This document shows positions 8,414 to 17,279 of a DNA stretch of 64,000 bases, in pieces. The stretch covers positions 1 through 64,000 of the forward strand of contig JANNBN010000140.1 of NCBI GenBank assembly GCA_031385545.1, written 5' to 3'. The DNA is from JANNBN01 sp031385545. Its GTDB lineage: Bacteria; Actinomycetota; Acidimicrobiia; Acidimicrobiales; JANYDT01. Below the pieces are notes generated by a model that was not told the origin of the DNA, did not search any database, and worked only from the letters and a program-made list of their open reading frames with translations. The stretch's first letter is position 1. Each line of letters begins with the position of its first letter. The position numbers and the translations under genes are program-made.

Positions 8414-9336
8414 TCAAAGGACTTCCCCATGTTCCCAACCCGACAGGTCTACAAGTGTGGTGAGTTCGACGATCTCGGCCCCGCGACGGCGGGTGCCGTC
8501 GGTTCGATGGCGGGCTGCCAGTGTTCTTCCTGGACTAACTAACAGCAACGCGTCGCGGGAACCGTTGATTTGGTAGCCGATCGAGTATTCGGCGTTCGCT
8601 TCAACAGCAGCGCGTACCACCCCGTGGCTGGCACCGGCCGAGTCGGCTCTGATCAGCAAAGCGACCTCGACGGTGTCGGCGTTGTCACCAAAACCGTGTC
8701 CACGCCGAAAACGTTCCGGGAGCCTAGCGATCGCTTGGTCGAGAAGTTCAAGGTGATCGTCGGTGTTGTTCGCACCAGCGTTCCCTGGTCGCAGCATCGC
8801 GGCGAGGAGTTCGTTTGTTTCGTCGCACCACACCCCGAACGGATGGAACCCGAACCCACGCTTGTAGGTCGGTGCAGCGTCTTGTTTCTCCGAATAGGCG
8901 GTGATCAACCGCGTCGAAGTCCTACGTCACCTGCTTCAAATCGACGTTCGCGGCCGCCCAGACCCGTGCACGTGCAGCGGAAACCGCGACCCGGGATGGT
9001 CCGCTGCTCGACCGACAAGATCTTGTCGAGTACCCGCCACGCCGTTGGACGTGACGCCACCGGGCCGAACAGTTTGCTCTGCGCACCCACCATCGCCATG
9101 TCCGACAGGCAATCCGCACCGTCAGCAACCGCCACCGCAAGATGCGACACCACCACACCCGGGTCATGAGTATGCCAGCAGATCCCACAGTCGGCCATCG
9201 CCCGTGACAACCCAAGTGTCAGCCCGCACCGGTCAGCCAACTCCGACAACAACCCGACACCGGCATGCGACACCAACCCGTGCCCATCCGTAGTCACCCT
9301 CACACGCCGAACCGAACGATTACGATGCACCTTCAA
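8414..9336 (-). pseudogene. IS1380-family transposase, decayed and 3'-truncated
   Basis: The N-terminal part (9336 leftward) reads TDGHGLVSHAGVGLLSELAD, then VVVSHLAVAVADGADCLSDMA and LFGPVASRPTAWRVLD, classic for actinobacterial IS1380-type DDE transposases. The catalytic middle continues in another frame below about 8908: LITAYSEKQDAAPTYKRGFG, FHPFGVWCDET, LLAAMLRPGNAGANNTDDH, LIRADSAGASHG. At least two frameshifts and an in-frame stop lie at 8905-8940, and another indel pair near 8530-8550. The sequence ends near NLVDLS-type residues (LTTLVDLSGW), so the C-terminal third is gone. No terminal inverted repeats were identified. Confidence 0.85.
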
Positions 9337-9409
9337 GGAGAGCCCCCCAGTTGGAGGAATGTCGATCTAGACAGTCACATCCTCCCAGCCCAGGAGGGCT
9401 TTCCCGCGG

Positions 9410-9431
9410 ACACACACACACACACACACAC
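9410..9431. repeat. (AC)11 dinucleotide microsatellite
   Basis: A perfect 22-nt alternating AC tract, directly followed by CCACCAACAC. It lies about 75 bp upstream of the transposase remnant's start and outside any intact gene. Perfect dinucleotide tracts this long are uncommon in high-GC bacteria and are slippage-prone. Confidence 0.95.
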
Positions 9432-9452
9432 CACCAACACGAACAATCAGGG

Positions 9453-9880
9453 CTAGGCAGCGAAGCCGTTCTGGGCAAGGTGATCGAACACGAAGTTGGC
9501 CACTTCGCAACCGCATCCGTGATCGCACCCGTTGGCGCCAAGGCCGTACTCGCTGTATTTGTCGGCGAATCCCGACCGGGTACTAGGAGTTGGCAGACAC
9601 GATCGCACCGAGGCGGGAAATTCGTTCCACCTGCTCTTCGGTGGAGTCGCAAAGTGCACGATCGTTGTCCGATGATCGATGCGCGGAAGACGGGTCATCG
9701 CATCGTCGATGATGTCGAAAAAGACGTCGAGGCCGAGGTCACCGTTGACGTGAATATGAATCTGCCATCCCGCGTCCCAATACGCGTCGAAGTACCGGCG
9801 AAGATCTGCGGGTTCCATGATCCACTCGCCATGATGGTCGGGGTTGGGTTTCCCGTCGGCGTCGAGGTATCCGTCGTGTG
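9453..9880 (-). pseudogene. Amidohydrolase (YtcJ-like, Amidohydro_3) remnant
   Basis: The minus strand reads GYLDADGKPNPDHHGEW, then DLRRYFDAYWDAGWQIHIHVNGDLGLD and DHRTTIVHFA. This matches the metal-binding middle of YtcJ-type exoenzyme amidohydrolases (W-Q-I-H-x-H-x-N-G-D). It then shifts by one base to DSTEEQVERISRLGAIVSANS, meets an in-frame TAG, and resumes in the first frame at GFADKYSEYGLG. Both ends of the usually about 550-residue protein are missing. Two indels and a stop make this a clear pseudogene. Confidence 0.8.
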
Positions 9881-9969
9881 CTCAGTTTGCGGCACGTCGT
9901 TCCCCTAACGGGGACATATCAAAGCCGAAAATCCTTACCTGCTCGGCATCACCGAGCCTTCCGTGGTCC

Positions 9970-10013
9970 GACAGCATTGACAGTTTGACAGCATTCACAG
10001 GATTGACAGCATT
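9970..10013. promoter_or_regulatory. Three direct repeats upstream of the FitA-like antitoxin
   Basis: GACAGCATT at 9970-9978, TTGACAGCATT at 9985-9995 and TTGACAGCATT at 10003-10013. They end 14 bp before the antitoxin start and include TTGACA -35-like hexamers. Iterated repeats before a ribbon-helix-helix antitoxin suggest an autoregulatory operator overlapping the promoter (inference). Confidence 0.5.
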
Positions 10014-10027
10014 GCGATCATCACCTG

Positions 10028-10273
10028 ATGGCGACATTGACGATTCGAGATCTCGATGACGAACTACGCGCTCGGCTGCGACTGCGCGCCGCCGGCCACG
10101 GCCGCTCGATGGAAGCCGAAGTTCGAGCCAGCCTCAGTGAGACACTTGCCAGGCCATCAGGAACCGACCGCCTCGGCACCCGTATCCATCAACGCTTCGC
10201 CGATGTCGGTGGACTGGACATCGAGCAACCCAAGCGAACCGAACGACCGCGAGCGGCGAAGCCGCCTGCATGA
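10028..10273 (+). CDS. FitA/VapB-type ribbon-helix-helix antitoxin
   Basis: 81 aa. The N-terminal MATLTIRDLDDELRARLRLRAA and then HGRSMEAEVRASL form the ribbon-helix-helix fold of FitA/Arc-type antitoxins. The C-terminal part (GTRIHQRFADVGGLDIEQP) matches the toxin-neutralising tail of FitA homologues. The stop overlaps the toxin ATG (ATGA), the usual TA coupling. The partner toxin is broken, so this may now be an orphan antitoxin, possibly kept as a DNA-binding regulator. Confidence 0.85.
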   Translation: MATLTIRDLDDELRARLRLRAAGHGRSMEAEVRASLSETLARPSGTDRLGTRIHQRFADVGGLDIEQPKRTERPRAAKPPA

Positions 10274-10690
10274 TCGTTCTTGACACGAACGTCGTGTCAG
10301 AACTGATGCGCCCAAAGCAGACGCAGCCGTCCTGAACTGCGTAGACCGCCAGATCGCCAACGACCTGTGGCTGACAGCAGTGACGCTGGCCGAGCTGCTG
10401 TACGGGATCGGAAGGTTGCCTGACGGCCGACGCAGAGTTGCTCCGGCCACGCACCTCGATGCGATGGTCGCCGAAGACCTCGACCATCGCATCGCTGGCT
10501 TCGACGCCACGGCTGCATCGCACTACGCAGACATTGTGGTCGTGCGCGAGCGGGCGGGCGCCCAATCAGCACAGCCGATGCTCAAATCGCTGCTATTTGC
10601 CGGAGCCACGGAGCGCAGCTCGCAACCCGCAACGTCGACGACTTCAAGGCGACCGGTGTCAAGATCGCCAACCCTTGGAGCGACACTTAA
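10270..10690 (+). pseudogene. FitB/VapC PIN-domain toxin with two single-base frameshifts
   Basis: It starts MIVLDTNVVSELMRPK, then runs out of frame at about 10314. One frame over it continues ADAAVLNCVDRQIANDLWLTAVTLAELLYGIGRL and on to ASHYADIVVVRERAG. A second break near 10556 leads to RPISTADAQIAAI, AQLATRNVDDF and PWSDT followed by TAA. All PIN acidic residues are still readable across frames (LDTN, E of AELLYG, D of TADAQ, D of NVDDF). Each break equals one missing base in a short homopolymer (A-run, G-run). Genuine decay is favoured because larger genes nearby are intact, but base-calling errors would look the same. Confidence 0.8.
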
Positions 10691-10815
10691 GGACCGATAC
10701 GAAGCGTGTCCGTCTCGCCCACATCGAAGTTCGGCGTCACCGAGCGCCCGATCGCACGGTTGCTCGCCGGATACCCCGCAACACAGTGAATTGTTGCTGC
10801 GCCGGTGGGGCCGGA

Positions 10816-10887
10816 GTCGAAAGCGCCGCGTTCGTCCTCGGTCCAGCCATCGAGGGACATGTTCGACGCGTAGATCAGCTTGGCCAT
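10816..10887 (-). pseudogene. N-terminal fragment of a second dihydrofolate-reductase-family gene
   Basis: The ATG at 10887 opens MAKLIYASNMSLDGWTEDER and then GAFD. This is the typical start of RibD-C/DHFR-like reductases (beta strand, N-x-S-L-D-G). Beyond residue 24 the similarity stops and the frame runs antisense to the PIN toxin end. Only the first strand and loop survive. It lies downstream of, and in the same orientation as, the intact family member at 10953-11600, suggesting a former tandem pair. Confidence 0.55.
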
Positions 10888-10952
10888 GGTGTCGCACCGT
10901 CCTGCGAACGCTCGCGTCCTCGAACAACAAGACCCATCGTCGACCAGCCAAC

Positions 10953-11600
10953 CTACGAGGGGCGGGTAAAGGTGACGTGCACCGTGCCGCTCTCGGCAGT
11001 CTCGGTCCGGACCTGGAAACCGTCCTCGAACCCGCGAAGGTCGTTCCAAAGGTTGATGCCGCGACCCAGCAGGATGGGCGCGATCGCAACATGCAAGTGG
11101 TCAACGAGACCAGCTTTCAGGAACTCCCGCACGGTGCTGATGCCGCCCCCAACTCGCACGTCTTTCCCTCCGGCGACAGCGATGGCCCGAGCGAGCACCT
11201 CATGGGCGGTCGTATCAACGAAGTGGAACGTCGTGCCACCGGACATGTCCATAGAGTCGAGCGTGCGGTGGGTGAGGACGAACACCGGCACACGAAACGG
11301 GGGTTCGTCACCCCACCAGCCCTTCCAGTTGGGGTCATCGGGGTAGGTGTGGAAGCCGAACATTCCAGCGCCCATGATTTCGGCGCCAACCCCTGCGAAG
11401 TACGCCGACGCGTAGCGGTCGTCGACGCCGGTCGTGCCCTCGCCCGAGGTGTCGTGGAAGACCCGCTCGCGGAACGTGCGCGTGGCGGCATAAGCCGCGG
11501 TGAGCTTGTTCCAGTCAGGGCCCATCGGGTTGTCCGGCGTGCCGCCTTCCGTCGTGGCGTAACCGTCAAGCGAGATGTTGAGGTCGACTCGTACTCCCAT
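10953..11600 (-). CDS. Dihydrofolate reductase family protein (RibD C-terminal-like)
   Basis: 215 aa from the ATG at 11600, which has GGAAGGGAG seven bases upstream; an earlier start was rejected. VRVDLNISLDGYATT opens the fold, AEIMGAGMFGFHTYP near the middle and DVRVGGGISTVREFLKAGLVDHLHVAIAPILLG towards the end match the nicotinamide-cofactor-binding and final strands of the RibD_C/DHFR-like family. Such proteins are NADPH-dependent reductases of unknown substrate; true folate reduction is unlikely. Alone between toxin-antitoxin genes. Confidence 0.8.
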   Translation of the reverse strand: MGVRVDLNISLDGYATTEGGTPDNPMGPDWNKLTAAYAATRTFRERVFHDTSGEGTTGVDDRYASAYFAGVGAEIMGAGMFGFHTYPDDPNWKGWWGDEPPFRVPVFVLTHRTLDSMDMSGGTTFHFVDTTAHEVLARAIAVAGGKDVRVGGGISTVREFLKAGLVDHLHVAIAPILLGRGINLWNDLRGFEDGFQVRTETAESGTVHVTFTRPS

Positions 11601-11730
11601 GAGCAGGCTCCCTTCCGGAGAGTTTGTGATCCGCAAGTCCTACAGTAAGCCGTCACCGAGGCCGGCACCGAGACACTGCCCGTCATCTTTCGCTCTCGGC
11701 AACCGGGGGCGCTGCAGCCCACAGCCGCGG

Positions 11731-11937
11731 CTGTCCAGCACCAGGGACGTGCCCGACGAAGTTGTCGCAGCGCTCGAAGCGAACGCGCAACGCACCGGCC
11801 AGACGCTCGCCGAATACCTGCGTCGACTCCTCGCCGACCAGCAAGGACCTGCGTTGATACGCGAACAGCTGAACCATTTCGCCGAACGCACTGCCGACTT
11901 GGCTGATCCCGAGGTCATGGCAGCCGCATGGCGGTGA
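11731..11937 (+). CDS. VapB/FitA-like antitoxin, start uncertain
   Basis: About 68 aa. The core RDVPDEVVAALEANAQRTGQ followed by TLAEYLRRLLAD is a ribbon-helix-helix antitoxin start; a C-terminal tail with RTADLADPEVMAAAWR follows. Homologous starts read like SSIQVRDVPDEV; here the region is LSSTRDVPDEV with CTG in place of ATG. I place the start at that CTG (11731). GTG at 11749 or a far-upstream ATG are alternatives. The stop lies 10 nt inside the downstream PIN toxin gene. Confidence 0.6.
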   Translation: MSSTRDVPDEVVAALEANAQRTGQTLAEYLRRLLADQQGPALIREQLNHFAERTADLADPEVMAAAWR

Positions 11938-12332
11938 CCACCTGGCTCATCGACAAATCGGCGCTCAACCGCATCCATGCCGCCAGCGACGAATGGTTGT
12001 CACGCATACAACGCGGCCTCGTCAAAATCTCGACCGTCACCTTGCTCGAGATCGGTTTCTCGACCCGCAACGGCGACGATCACCGCGGCACGCTTGGCGA
12101 ACCGCCCATCTCGTCGATGCCTGTCGAACACATCACACCCGCCATCGAAGCTCGTGCGGCCGAGATCCAGATGCGCCTCGCAGACCGTGGCCAGCACCGC
12201 GCCCCTTCGATCGCTGATCTGCTCATCGGGGCGACCGCAGAACTTTCCCGACTCATTGTGCTAGACGTCGACAAGGACTTCGACCTCATCGCCGCTCTTA
12301 CCGACCAACCCATTGAGCGCCTCGAAGTCTGA
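11928..12332 (+). CDS. vapC: VapC-family PIN-domain ribonuclease toxin
   Basis: 134 aa, full length for the family. Conserved acidic residues are visible: D of TTWLIDKSAL near residue 9, E of STVTLLEIGFS near 41, D of HRAPSIADLLIGATAE near 96, and D in LDVDKDFDLIA near 113-116. VapC toxins cleave tRNA or rRNA; the target here is unknown. It overlaps the antitoxin end by 10 nt, so antitoxin and toxin are co-translated. An imperfect hairpin follows it. Confidence 0.85.
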   Translation: MAVTTWLIDKSALNRIHAASDEWLSRIQRGLVKISTVTLLEIGFSTRNGDDHRGTLGEPPISSMPVEHITPAIEARAAEIQMRLADRGQHRAPSIADLLIGATAELSRLIVLDVDKDFDLIAALTDQPIERLEV

Positions 12333-12336
12333 GCCG

Positions 12337-12371
12337 CAGGATATTGCTGACATCAGCTCCGCAACATCCTG
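12337..12371. terminator. Hairpin after the VapBC pair
   Basis: CAGGATATTGC (12337-12347) pairs with GCAACATCCTG (12361-12371) with one mismatch and a 13-nt loop, beginning 5 bp after the toxin stop. There is no T-run, so terminator function is tentative. Confidence 0.4.
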
Positions 12372-12483
12372 AGCAGGCACGACCGCGAAGCAAGCACTGG
12401 CTCACGTCGATAGCCATCGGCGGGTTCTGAGTGCCGCCGCTCTCCAAGAAGAAATTCAGCCGTTGCGGCAATAGAGTGACGAC

Positions 12484-13329
12484 ATGCGCTTCGGTATCAA
12501 GACCGCCCCGATGAACACAACGTGGGACGACATGCTCGCTGTCTGGAAGGAGGCAGATCGGATCGAGCTATTCGAGACGGCCTGGAACTTCGATCACTTC
12601 GAGCCGATCTTTTCTGATCGATCCGGTCCATGCCTCGAAGGCTGGACGATGCTCGCGGCGATGGCAGGTCATACGAGCCGCATCCGGCTCGGCTGCCAGG
12701 TCTCAGGCATGCCGTACCGTCACCCGTCGGTGCTTGCGAACATGGCTGCGACGGTTGACATCGTCAGTGGGGGCCGGCTGATCGTCGGACTGGGCGCCGG
12801 CTGGAATCAGGACGAGTCCGATGCTCTCGGCATCCGCCTACCGCCGATGAAGGAACGATTCGAGCAGTTCGCCGAAGGCGTCGAGATCATCGTCCGCTTG
12901 CTGAGCGACAGTGTGACCGATTTCGACGGGAAACACTTCAGGCTGCGGGGAGCCCGATGCGAACCAAAACCCATCCAGCGACCGCATCCACCGATAGCGA
13001 TCGGTGGCACCGGCGAAAAGAAAACCCTTCGCCTGGTGGCGCAATATGCGCAGCATTGGAACGCCCTGACCCGAGACCAAGCGGAATGGCTGCACAAGAA
13101 GGACGTCCTCCTGCAGCATTGCGCCGATGTCGGCCGTGACCCCTCGACCATCGAGTGTTCAGTCAACCTCCGATACAACCCCGAAACCGGCCCAGCAGCA
13201 CTCGCCGACGACGCCGCACGATGGGCCGACGCAGGCGCTGACATCGGCATCGTGATGTTCACAACACCGCACAGCCCAGAGCCTCTCGCCACAATCGCCG
13301 AAGCACTCGCACCCCTCAACGGCCTGTAG
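12484..13329 (+). CDS. LLM-class F420-dependent oxidoreductase
   Basis: 281 aa TIM-barrel. Family signatures: WNFDHFEP near 38, IRLGCQVSGMPYRHPSVLANMAATVDIVSGGR near 75-105, LGAGWNQDE near 110, and KPIQRPHPPIAIGGTGEKKTLRLVA near 160-185. These match luciferase-like monooxygenase-class enzymes that use reduced F420 (or flavin) to reduce or oxidise diverse substrates. The sequence does not fix the substrate. It stands alone, with a short gap before the next regulator. Confidence 0.85.
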   Translation: MRFGIKTAPMNTTWDDMLAVWKEADRIELFETAWNFDHFEPIFSDRSGPCLEGWTMLAAMAGHTSRIRLGCQVSGMPYRHPSVLANMAATVDIVSGGRLIVGLGAGWNQDESDALGIRLPPMKERFEQFAEGVEIIVRLLSDSVTDFDGKHFRLRGARCEPKPIQRPHPPIAIGGTGEKKTLRLVAQYAQHWNALTRDQAEWLHKKDVLLQHCADVGRDPSTIECSVNLRYNPETGPAALADDAARWADAGADIGIVMFTTPHSPEPLATIAEALAPLNGL

Positions 13330-13442
13330 CAACCCCGGGGGTCTGAGCTCCGTCCACCTGGGCTACTTGACAAGAATATTTGTCCAAAACGGCGCTGGCT
13401 CCCTACGCACGCCTGAGAGCGAGGACGCTGTACCGTGGCCGG

Positions 13443-16424
13443 GTGCCCACGACGGAACCCTTCGGCGCGTTGCTGCGGCGACTGCGCCTGGCTGCCGGGC
13501 TGACGCAGGAACGGCTGGCTGAACGATCCGGAATCAGCGCCACCGGCGTTGCTGCCTTAGAAGCCGGGCGGCGTAAAACCCCACGGCTCAACACCGTCAG
13601 CCTTTTGGCCGACGCACTGCAACTCGGTGCTGACCAGCGCACAGCGCTTATCGCCGCCGCCACTCAGCCCGAAGGCGACCCTCTTGCCCTCAGTGCGCAC
13701 TCTTCAGCGACTACGCCCCAAAGCAGCGCCAGGCCGGTCGCCGAACCGTCTCCGGGTCCGGGTCCCGGGGGATCGTTCGTCGGACGGCAGAACGAACGTC
13801 GCACCCTGCACGACGCGTGGTCCCGAAGAGCCAGGGTGGCACTGCTCTTCGGCGAGGCCGGGGTCGGGAAAAGTACGCTCGCCGAGGAATTCGCGGCCGA
13901 GCTCGCAGCTCTCCACGTCACGGTGTTTCGCGGGCGCTCCACCCCCGAGCAGCTCGGCGCGTACGAAGCATTCGTGGAACCGGTGCGCAGCGCTCTCGGC
14001 CGATTCGACGGCAACGTGCCAACGACCTATCGAGACCTCGGCAGGCTTGTCCCAGGCCTGATCGAAGCTGGTGGCGACGACCTGATTCCGAGCAGGTCAG
14101 ACCCCGCCGTCGAACGACGCCTGTTGTTCGAGACCGTATGCGCACTGATGGCTTCGACCGGGCCGACCCTGCTGTTGCTCGATGACCTCCACTGGGCGGA
14201 CCCAGGCACGCTCGCCATGCTGTCGTTCTTGGTGCGGCAGCCAACGCTCACGGATCTCATGATCGTGGGTACGATCCGTTCGACCGATGTGACACCGTCG
14301 ACAAGCGCAGCACTTGCCGAACTTCGCCGTCACGGCGACATTGTTCGAATCGAGCTCGCCGGGCTCAACCAGTCAGACCTCGCAGACCTCGTATCCACGC
14401 TGGCTGGTTCGGCCGTCACCGAGGCGCTGATCGACGCCGTAACCACGGCGACGAACGGCAACCCCCTTTACATCAAGGAGCTCACCGAGCATCTCCTGCA
14501 GAGCGGGTTCGACGGACAGCAAAACCACGCGTCCGTCCCCGACGGTATTCGCCACACCATCGAGCTGCGCGTCGCCGACCTCTCCAAGGAAAGCCAGTCC
14601 CTGCTGCGGGGCGCGGCGGTGCTCGGTCAGTCGTTCGATCTGCACCTCGCCGGCCAGTTGTCCTCGCTCGACGGCGAAGCACTCCTGGGTGCCGTCGAAG
14701 ACGCTCTGCTTTCGGGCCTGTTGATCGAGCAGGCCGCGACCATCGCGGCGTTCTCACACGGGCTGGTCGCAGACACCGTGTACGCAGGAACTCCACGACT
14801 GCGACGTCTTGCGCTCCATCGCTGCGCAGCAACAGCGCTCGCGGAGCGCGCGCCCGAATCGTCGGCCGAAATCGTCGATGTCGCGCGCCACTGGGCCTTG
14901 GTCGCCGAGGCAGACCCGCTGGTGCGAAACACCGCAGCGCAGTGGTCGGTCCGCGCCGGAAACGCAGCTGCATTGTCTGCCGCAGTCGATGAAGCGATCG
15001 CATGCTTCGAGCGGGCCGAGTTGCTGTGGGATGGAAAGACCGAACAACGCGCCGACACGCTGGTACGACTCGGGTCAGCGTTGGCATCGACCGGCAAGTT
15101 GACTGAGGGCAACACCCATCTTCAGCGTGCACTGGAACTGGCCGACGAGGTCGGCAACGCCGAGGTGTTCGCCCGTGCTGCGCTCGGCTTGTCCGCAAGT
15201 GTCCGGTACACGTTCAGCGACCCGGTGCGAATTCTCGAACTGGAAGCGGCGATCAAAAAACTCGGTCCAACCGAAATGGTCCTGCGCCCTGCAGTGCTGG
15301 CTACGTTGCGGCGCCAGCTCGGGTTCGTCAACACCGAAGCGGCCGACGAACGGCGCAACGAGGCTGCGGCGCTGGTACTGGAAGCGGTGTCGGCTCCAGA
15401 CGTCTCCGACGAGCTGGTGATGTCGCTCGGCCGCCTGCGCGACTCACTGGTCGTGGACGATCCCGTGCCGCTCGGGCACCTTGCTCGCAAGATCATTGCG
15501 GCTGCCACCGAACGCCAGGACTTTCCTGCTTTGTCGACGGGCTGGTACCGCCAGGCGTGGTCTGCACTGGAACTCGGCGAAGCAGCCAGGTTCCGACACG
15601 CAGTGGACGAATATCGCCGCATCGCCGAGCAACTTCGACGCCCCTACGAAATGGCGCTCTCGTCGAACATGATTGCGGCGGTCGCCCAGATCGAAGGTCG
15701 ATACGACGAGGCCGAAGCTGCCGGGCAGGAGGCCCTGAGGCACGCAGCGATGATCGAGGACGGAAATTTCAGCTGGGTGTACTTCGCCAACTCCGGGCTT
15801 CGATCGGTCGACAACGGCTTGGTCGCTCCGACGTTCGACATGATGCACGCGCTCAGGGCGGACTTTGCAGAACTGGCAACGTTCGAGGCTGCCCTTGCGG
15901 CCATCGCTGCAGCGGCAGGGGACTTCACGTTCGCGGATCAACTGCTGGACGAACAGATCGGCGACGAGGGCACAACGCTCGCACGCGACTGGTCGTACCT
16001 CAGCGCCGAACGCCTACCCGTTCTGGGCATGTTGTCGTGGGCGTGCGGTATGTCCGGTAACACGGTTCACGCGCCCGTCCTTCGAGACTCCCTGCTGAGC
16101 CAGGTCGAAATCGGCGTGCGCGTTGTTCGAGTCGCCCCTGTTGGAGCATGGATCGGACCTATCGACCATCACATCGGAGTGCTCAACCGGGTACTCGGCA
16201 ATCTCGACGAAGCAGAAACGCATCTCCATCGGGCGCTCATTGTGGAAGACGAGATGAACGGTCGGCCCTATCGCGTGCGGACCCTGCTGGAACTTGCCAT
16301 GGTGGCTGAAGTCCGAAGTGGAATCAGCCCCGGGTCTCGTTCTCAGGCGACCGAGTGGCGCACCAAGGCCGAGGACCTGGCGGCGTCGCTCGGCCTCGAA
16401 GCCTTGCTCACTTCCCACCGCTGA
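13443..16424 (+). CDS. HTH (XRE) - AAA/NACHT-like ATPase - TPR regulator
   Basis: 993 aa from GTG 13443; a TTG 63 bases earlier is possible. An XRE helix-turn-helix (FGALLRRLRLAAGLTQERLA to about residue 70) is followed by a linker and an AAA_16-type ATPase starting FVGRQNERRTL. Walker A is GEAGVGKST (137-145) and Walker B LLLLDDLHWAD (near 240-250). The C-terminal about 500 residues are helical with TPR-like character (repeated EAEAAGQEAL, EAETHLHRAL). This is the STAND/AfsR-like layout: a DNA-binding switch with an ATPase and a sensor superhelix. The ligand is unknown. A LysE exporter follows at 115 bp and could be a target. Confidence 0.8.
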   Translation: MPTTEPFGALLRRLRLAAGLTQERLAERSGISATGVAALEAGRRKTPRLNTVSLLADALQLGADQRTALIAAATQPEGDPLALSAHSSATTPQSSARPVAEPSPGPGPGGSFVGRQNERRTLHDAWSRRARVALLFGEAGVGKSTLAEEFAAELAALHVTVFRGRSTPEQLGAYEAFVEPVRSALGRFDGNVPTTYRDLGRLVPGLIEAGGDDLIPSRSDPAVERRLLFETVCALMASTGPTLLLLDDLHWADPGTLAMLSFLVRQPTLTDLMIVGTIRSTDVTPSTSAALAELRRHGDIVRIELAGLNQSDLADLVSTLAGSAVTEALIDAVTTATNGNPLYIKELTEHLLQSGFDGQQNHASVPDGIRHTIELRVADLSKESQSLLRGAAVLGQSFDLHLAGQLSSLDGEALLGAVEDALLSGLLIEQAATIAAFSHGLVADTVYAGTPRLRRLALHRCAATALAERAPESSAEIVDVARHWALVAEADPLVRNTAAQWSVRAGNAAALSAAVDEAIACFERAELLWDGKTEQRADTLVRLGSALASTGKLTEGNTHLQRALELADEVGNAEVFARAALGLSASVRYTFSDPVRILELEAAIKKLGPTEMVLRPAVLATLRRQLGFVNTEAADERRNEAAALVLEAVSAPDVSDELVMSLGRLRDSLVVDDPVPLGHLARKIIAAATERQDFPALSTGWYRQAWSALELGEAARFRHAVDEYRRIAEQLRRPYEMALSSNMIAAVAQIEGRYDEAEAAGQEALRHAAMIEDGNFSWVYFANSGLRSVDNGLVAPTFDMMHALRADFAELATFEAALAAIAAAAGDFTFADQLLDEQIGDEGTTLARDWSYLSAERLPVLGMLSWACGMSGNTVHAPVLRDSLLSQVEIGVRVVRVAPVGAWIGPIDHHIGVLNRVLGNLDEAETHLHRALIVEDEMNGRPYRVRTLLELAMVAEVRSGISPGSRSQATEWRTKAEDLAASLGLEALLTSHR

Positions 16425-16539
16425 GAGTCCACCCTCGGGCGGCGTCGCACGCGGAGACTGGTCACCGCTGGGCAATGTGAGGGTGATGTGAGGGCTGTGT
16501 GAGTGGTGGCCGCCCCCCACCAAGCGCATCGTTGCCTCC

Positions 16540-17187
16540 ATGAACGCAGCGATGATCAATACGCAGTTGTTGATGGCATTTGCAATGACCACCGCCGTCA
16601 TCGTGGTGATCCCCGGACCAAGCGTGATGTTCATCGTGAGCCGGGCCCTGACTGTCGGCCGCCCCGGCGCGCTGGCTGCTGCTGCAGGAAACACCCTCGG
16701 CACCACATTTCAGGGAATCCTCGCTTCCTTCGGGCTGGGAACCCTGATTGCTCAGTCGGCCGTGCTTTACACCGTCGTGAAGATGGGTGGGGCGTTGTAC
16801 CTGGTGATGATCGGCGCCAAAACGTTGGTGCACCGTGAACTGTCGGAGATCGACGAAGGAGCAGATTCTCTTGCCGGGCGTCGACGGATCGCCCGGCAAG
16901 GCTTTCTGGTCGGCGCCACGAACCCGAAGATCATCGTGTTCTTCGCAGCCGTGTTGCCACAGTTCGTCGATTCAGGCCGTGGACACGTCGTGGTCCAGAT
17001 GCTGGTGCTCCTGGCCATCTACTTCGTGCTCTCCCTGATCAGCGACACCTCGTGGAGTTTCGCCGGTGGATCGATTCGCACCTGGGCAGCCGTTTCACCA
17101 CAGCGGATCGAGCGGCTGATCGGCGCAGGCGGCATGTGCATCATCTGCCTCGGCGTGTTGCTGGCCCTGTCCCACAGCATCGGCTGA
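16540..17187 (+). CDS. LysE/RhtB-family amino acid exporter
   Basis: 215 aa with about six hydrophobic segments. The N-terminal VIPGPSVMFIVSRAL is the P-G-P signature of LysE/RhtB translocators, and GFLVGATNPKIIVFFAAVLPQF is the conserved second half (NPK). Members export basic amino acids, homoserine or related metabolites. Several ATGs cluster at the start (16540, 16552), so the N-terminus may be four residues shorter. Confidence 0.88.
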   Translation: MNAAMINTQLLMAFAMTTAVIVVIPGPSVMFIVSRALTVGRPGALAAAAGNTLGTTFQGILASFGLGTLIAQSAVLYTVVKMGGALYLVMIGAKTLVHRELSEIDEGADSLAGRRRIARQGFLVGATNPKIIVFFAAVLPQFVDSGRGHVVVQMLVLLAIYFVLSLISDTSWSFAGGSIRTWAAVSPQRIERLIGAGGMCIICLGVLLALSHSIG

Positions 17188-17279
17188 GCCCACTCGCTCA
17201 CGGAGATAGTTCGCAGGGCCGCTCTGGAAGCGACTCGGCGCACGAGAACCGAGCTTCGCACTCCTGCCATGATCAGTCC

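Noticed and set aside
10380..11648. 422-codon plus-strand open frame
   Set aside because: It starts within the broken PIN toxin and then runs antisense to the intact DHFR-family gene.
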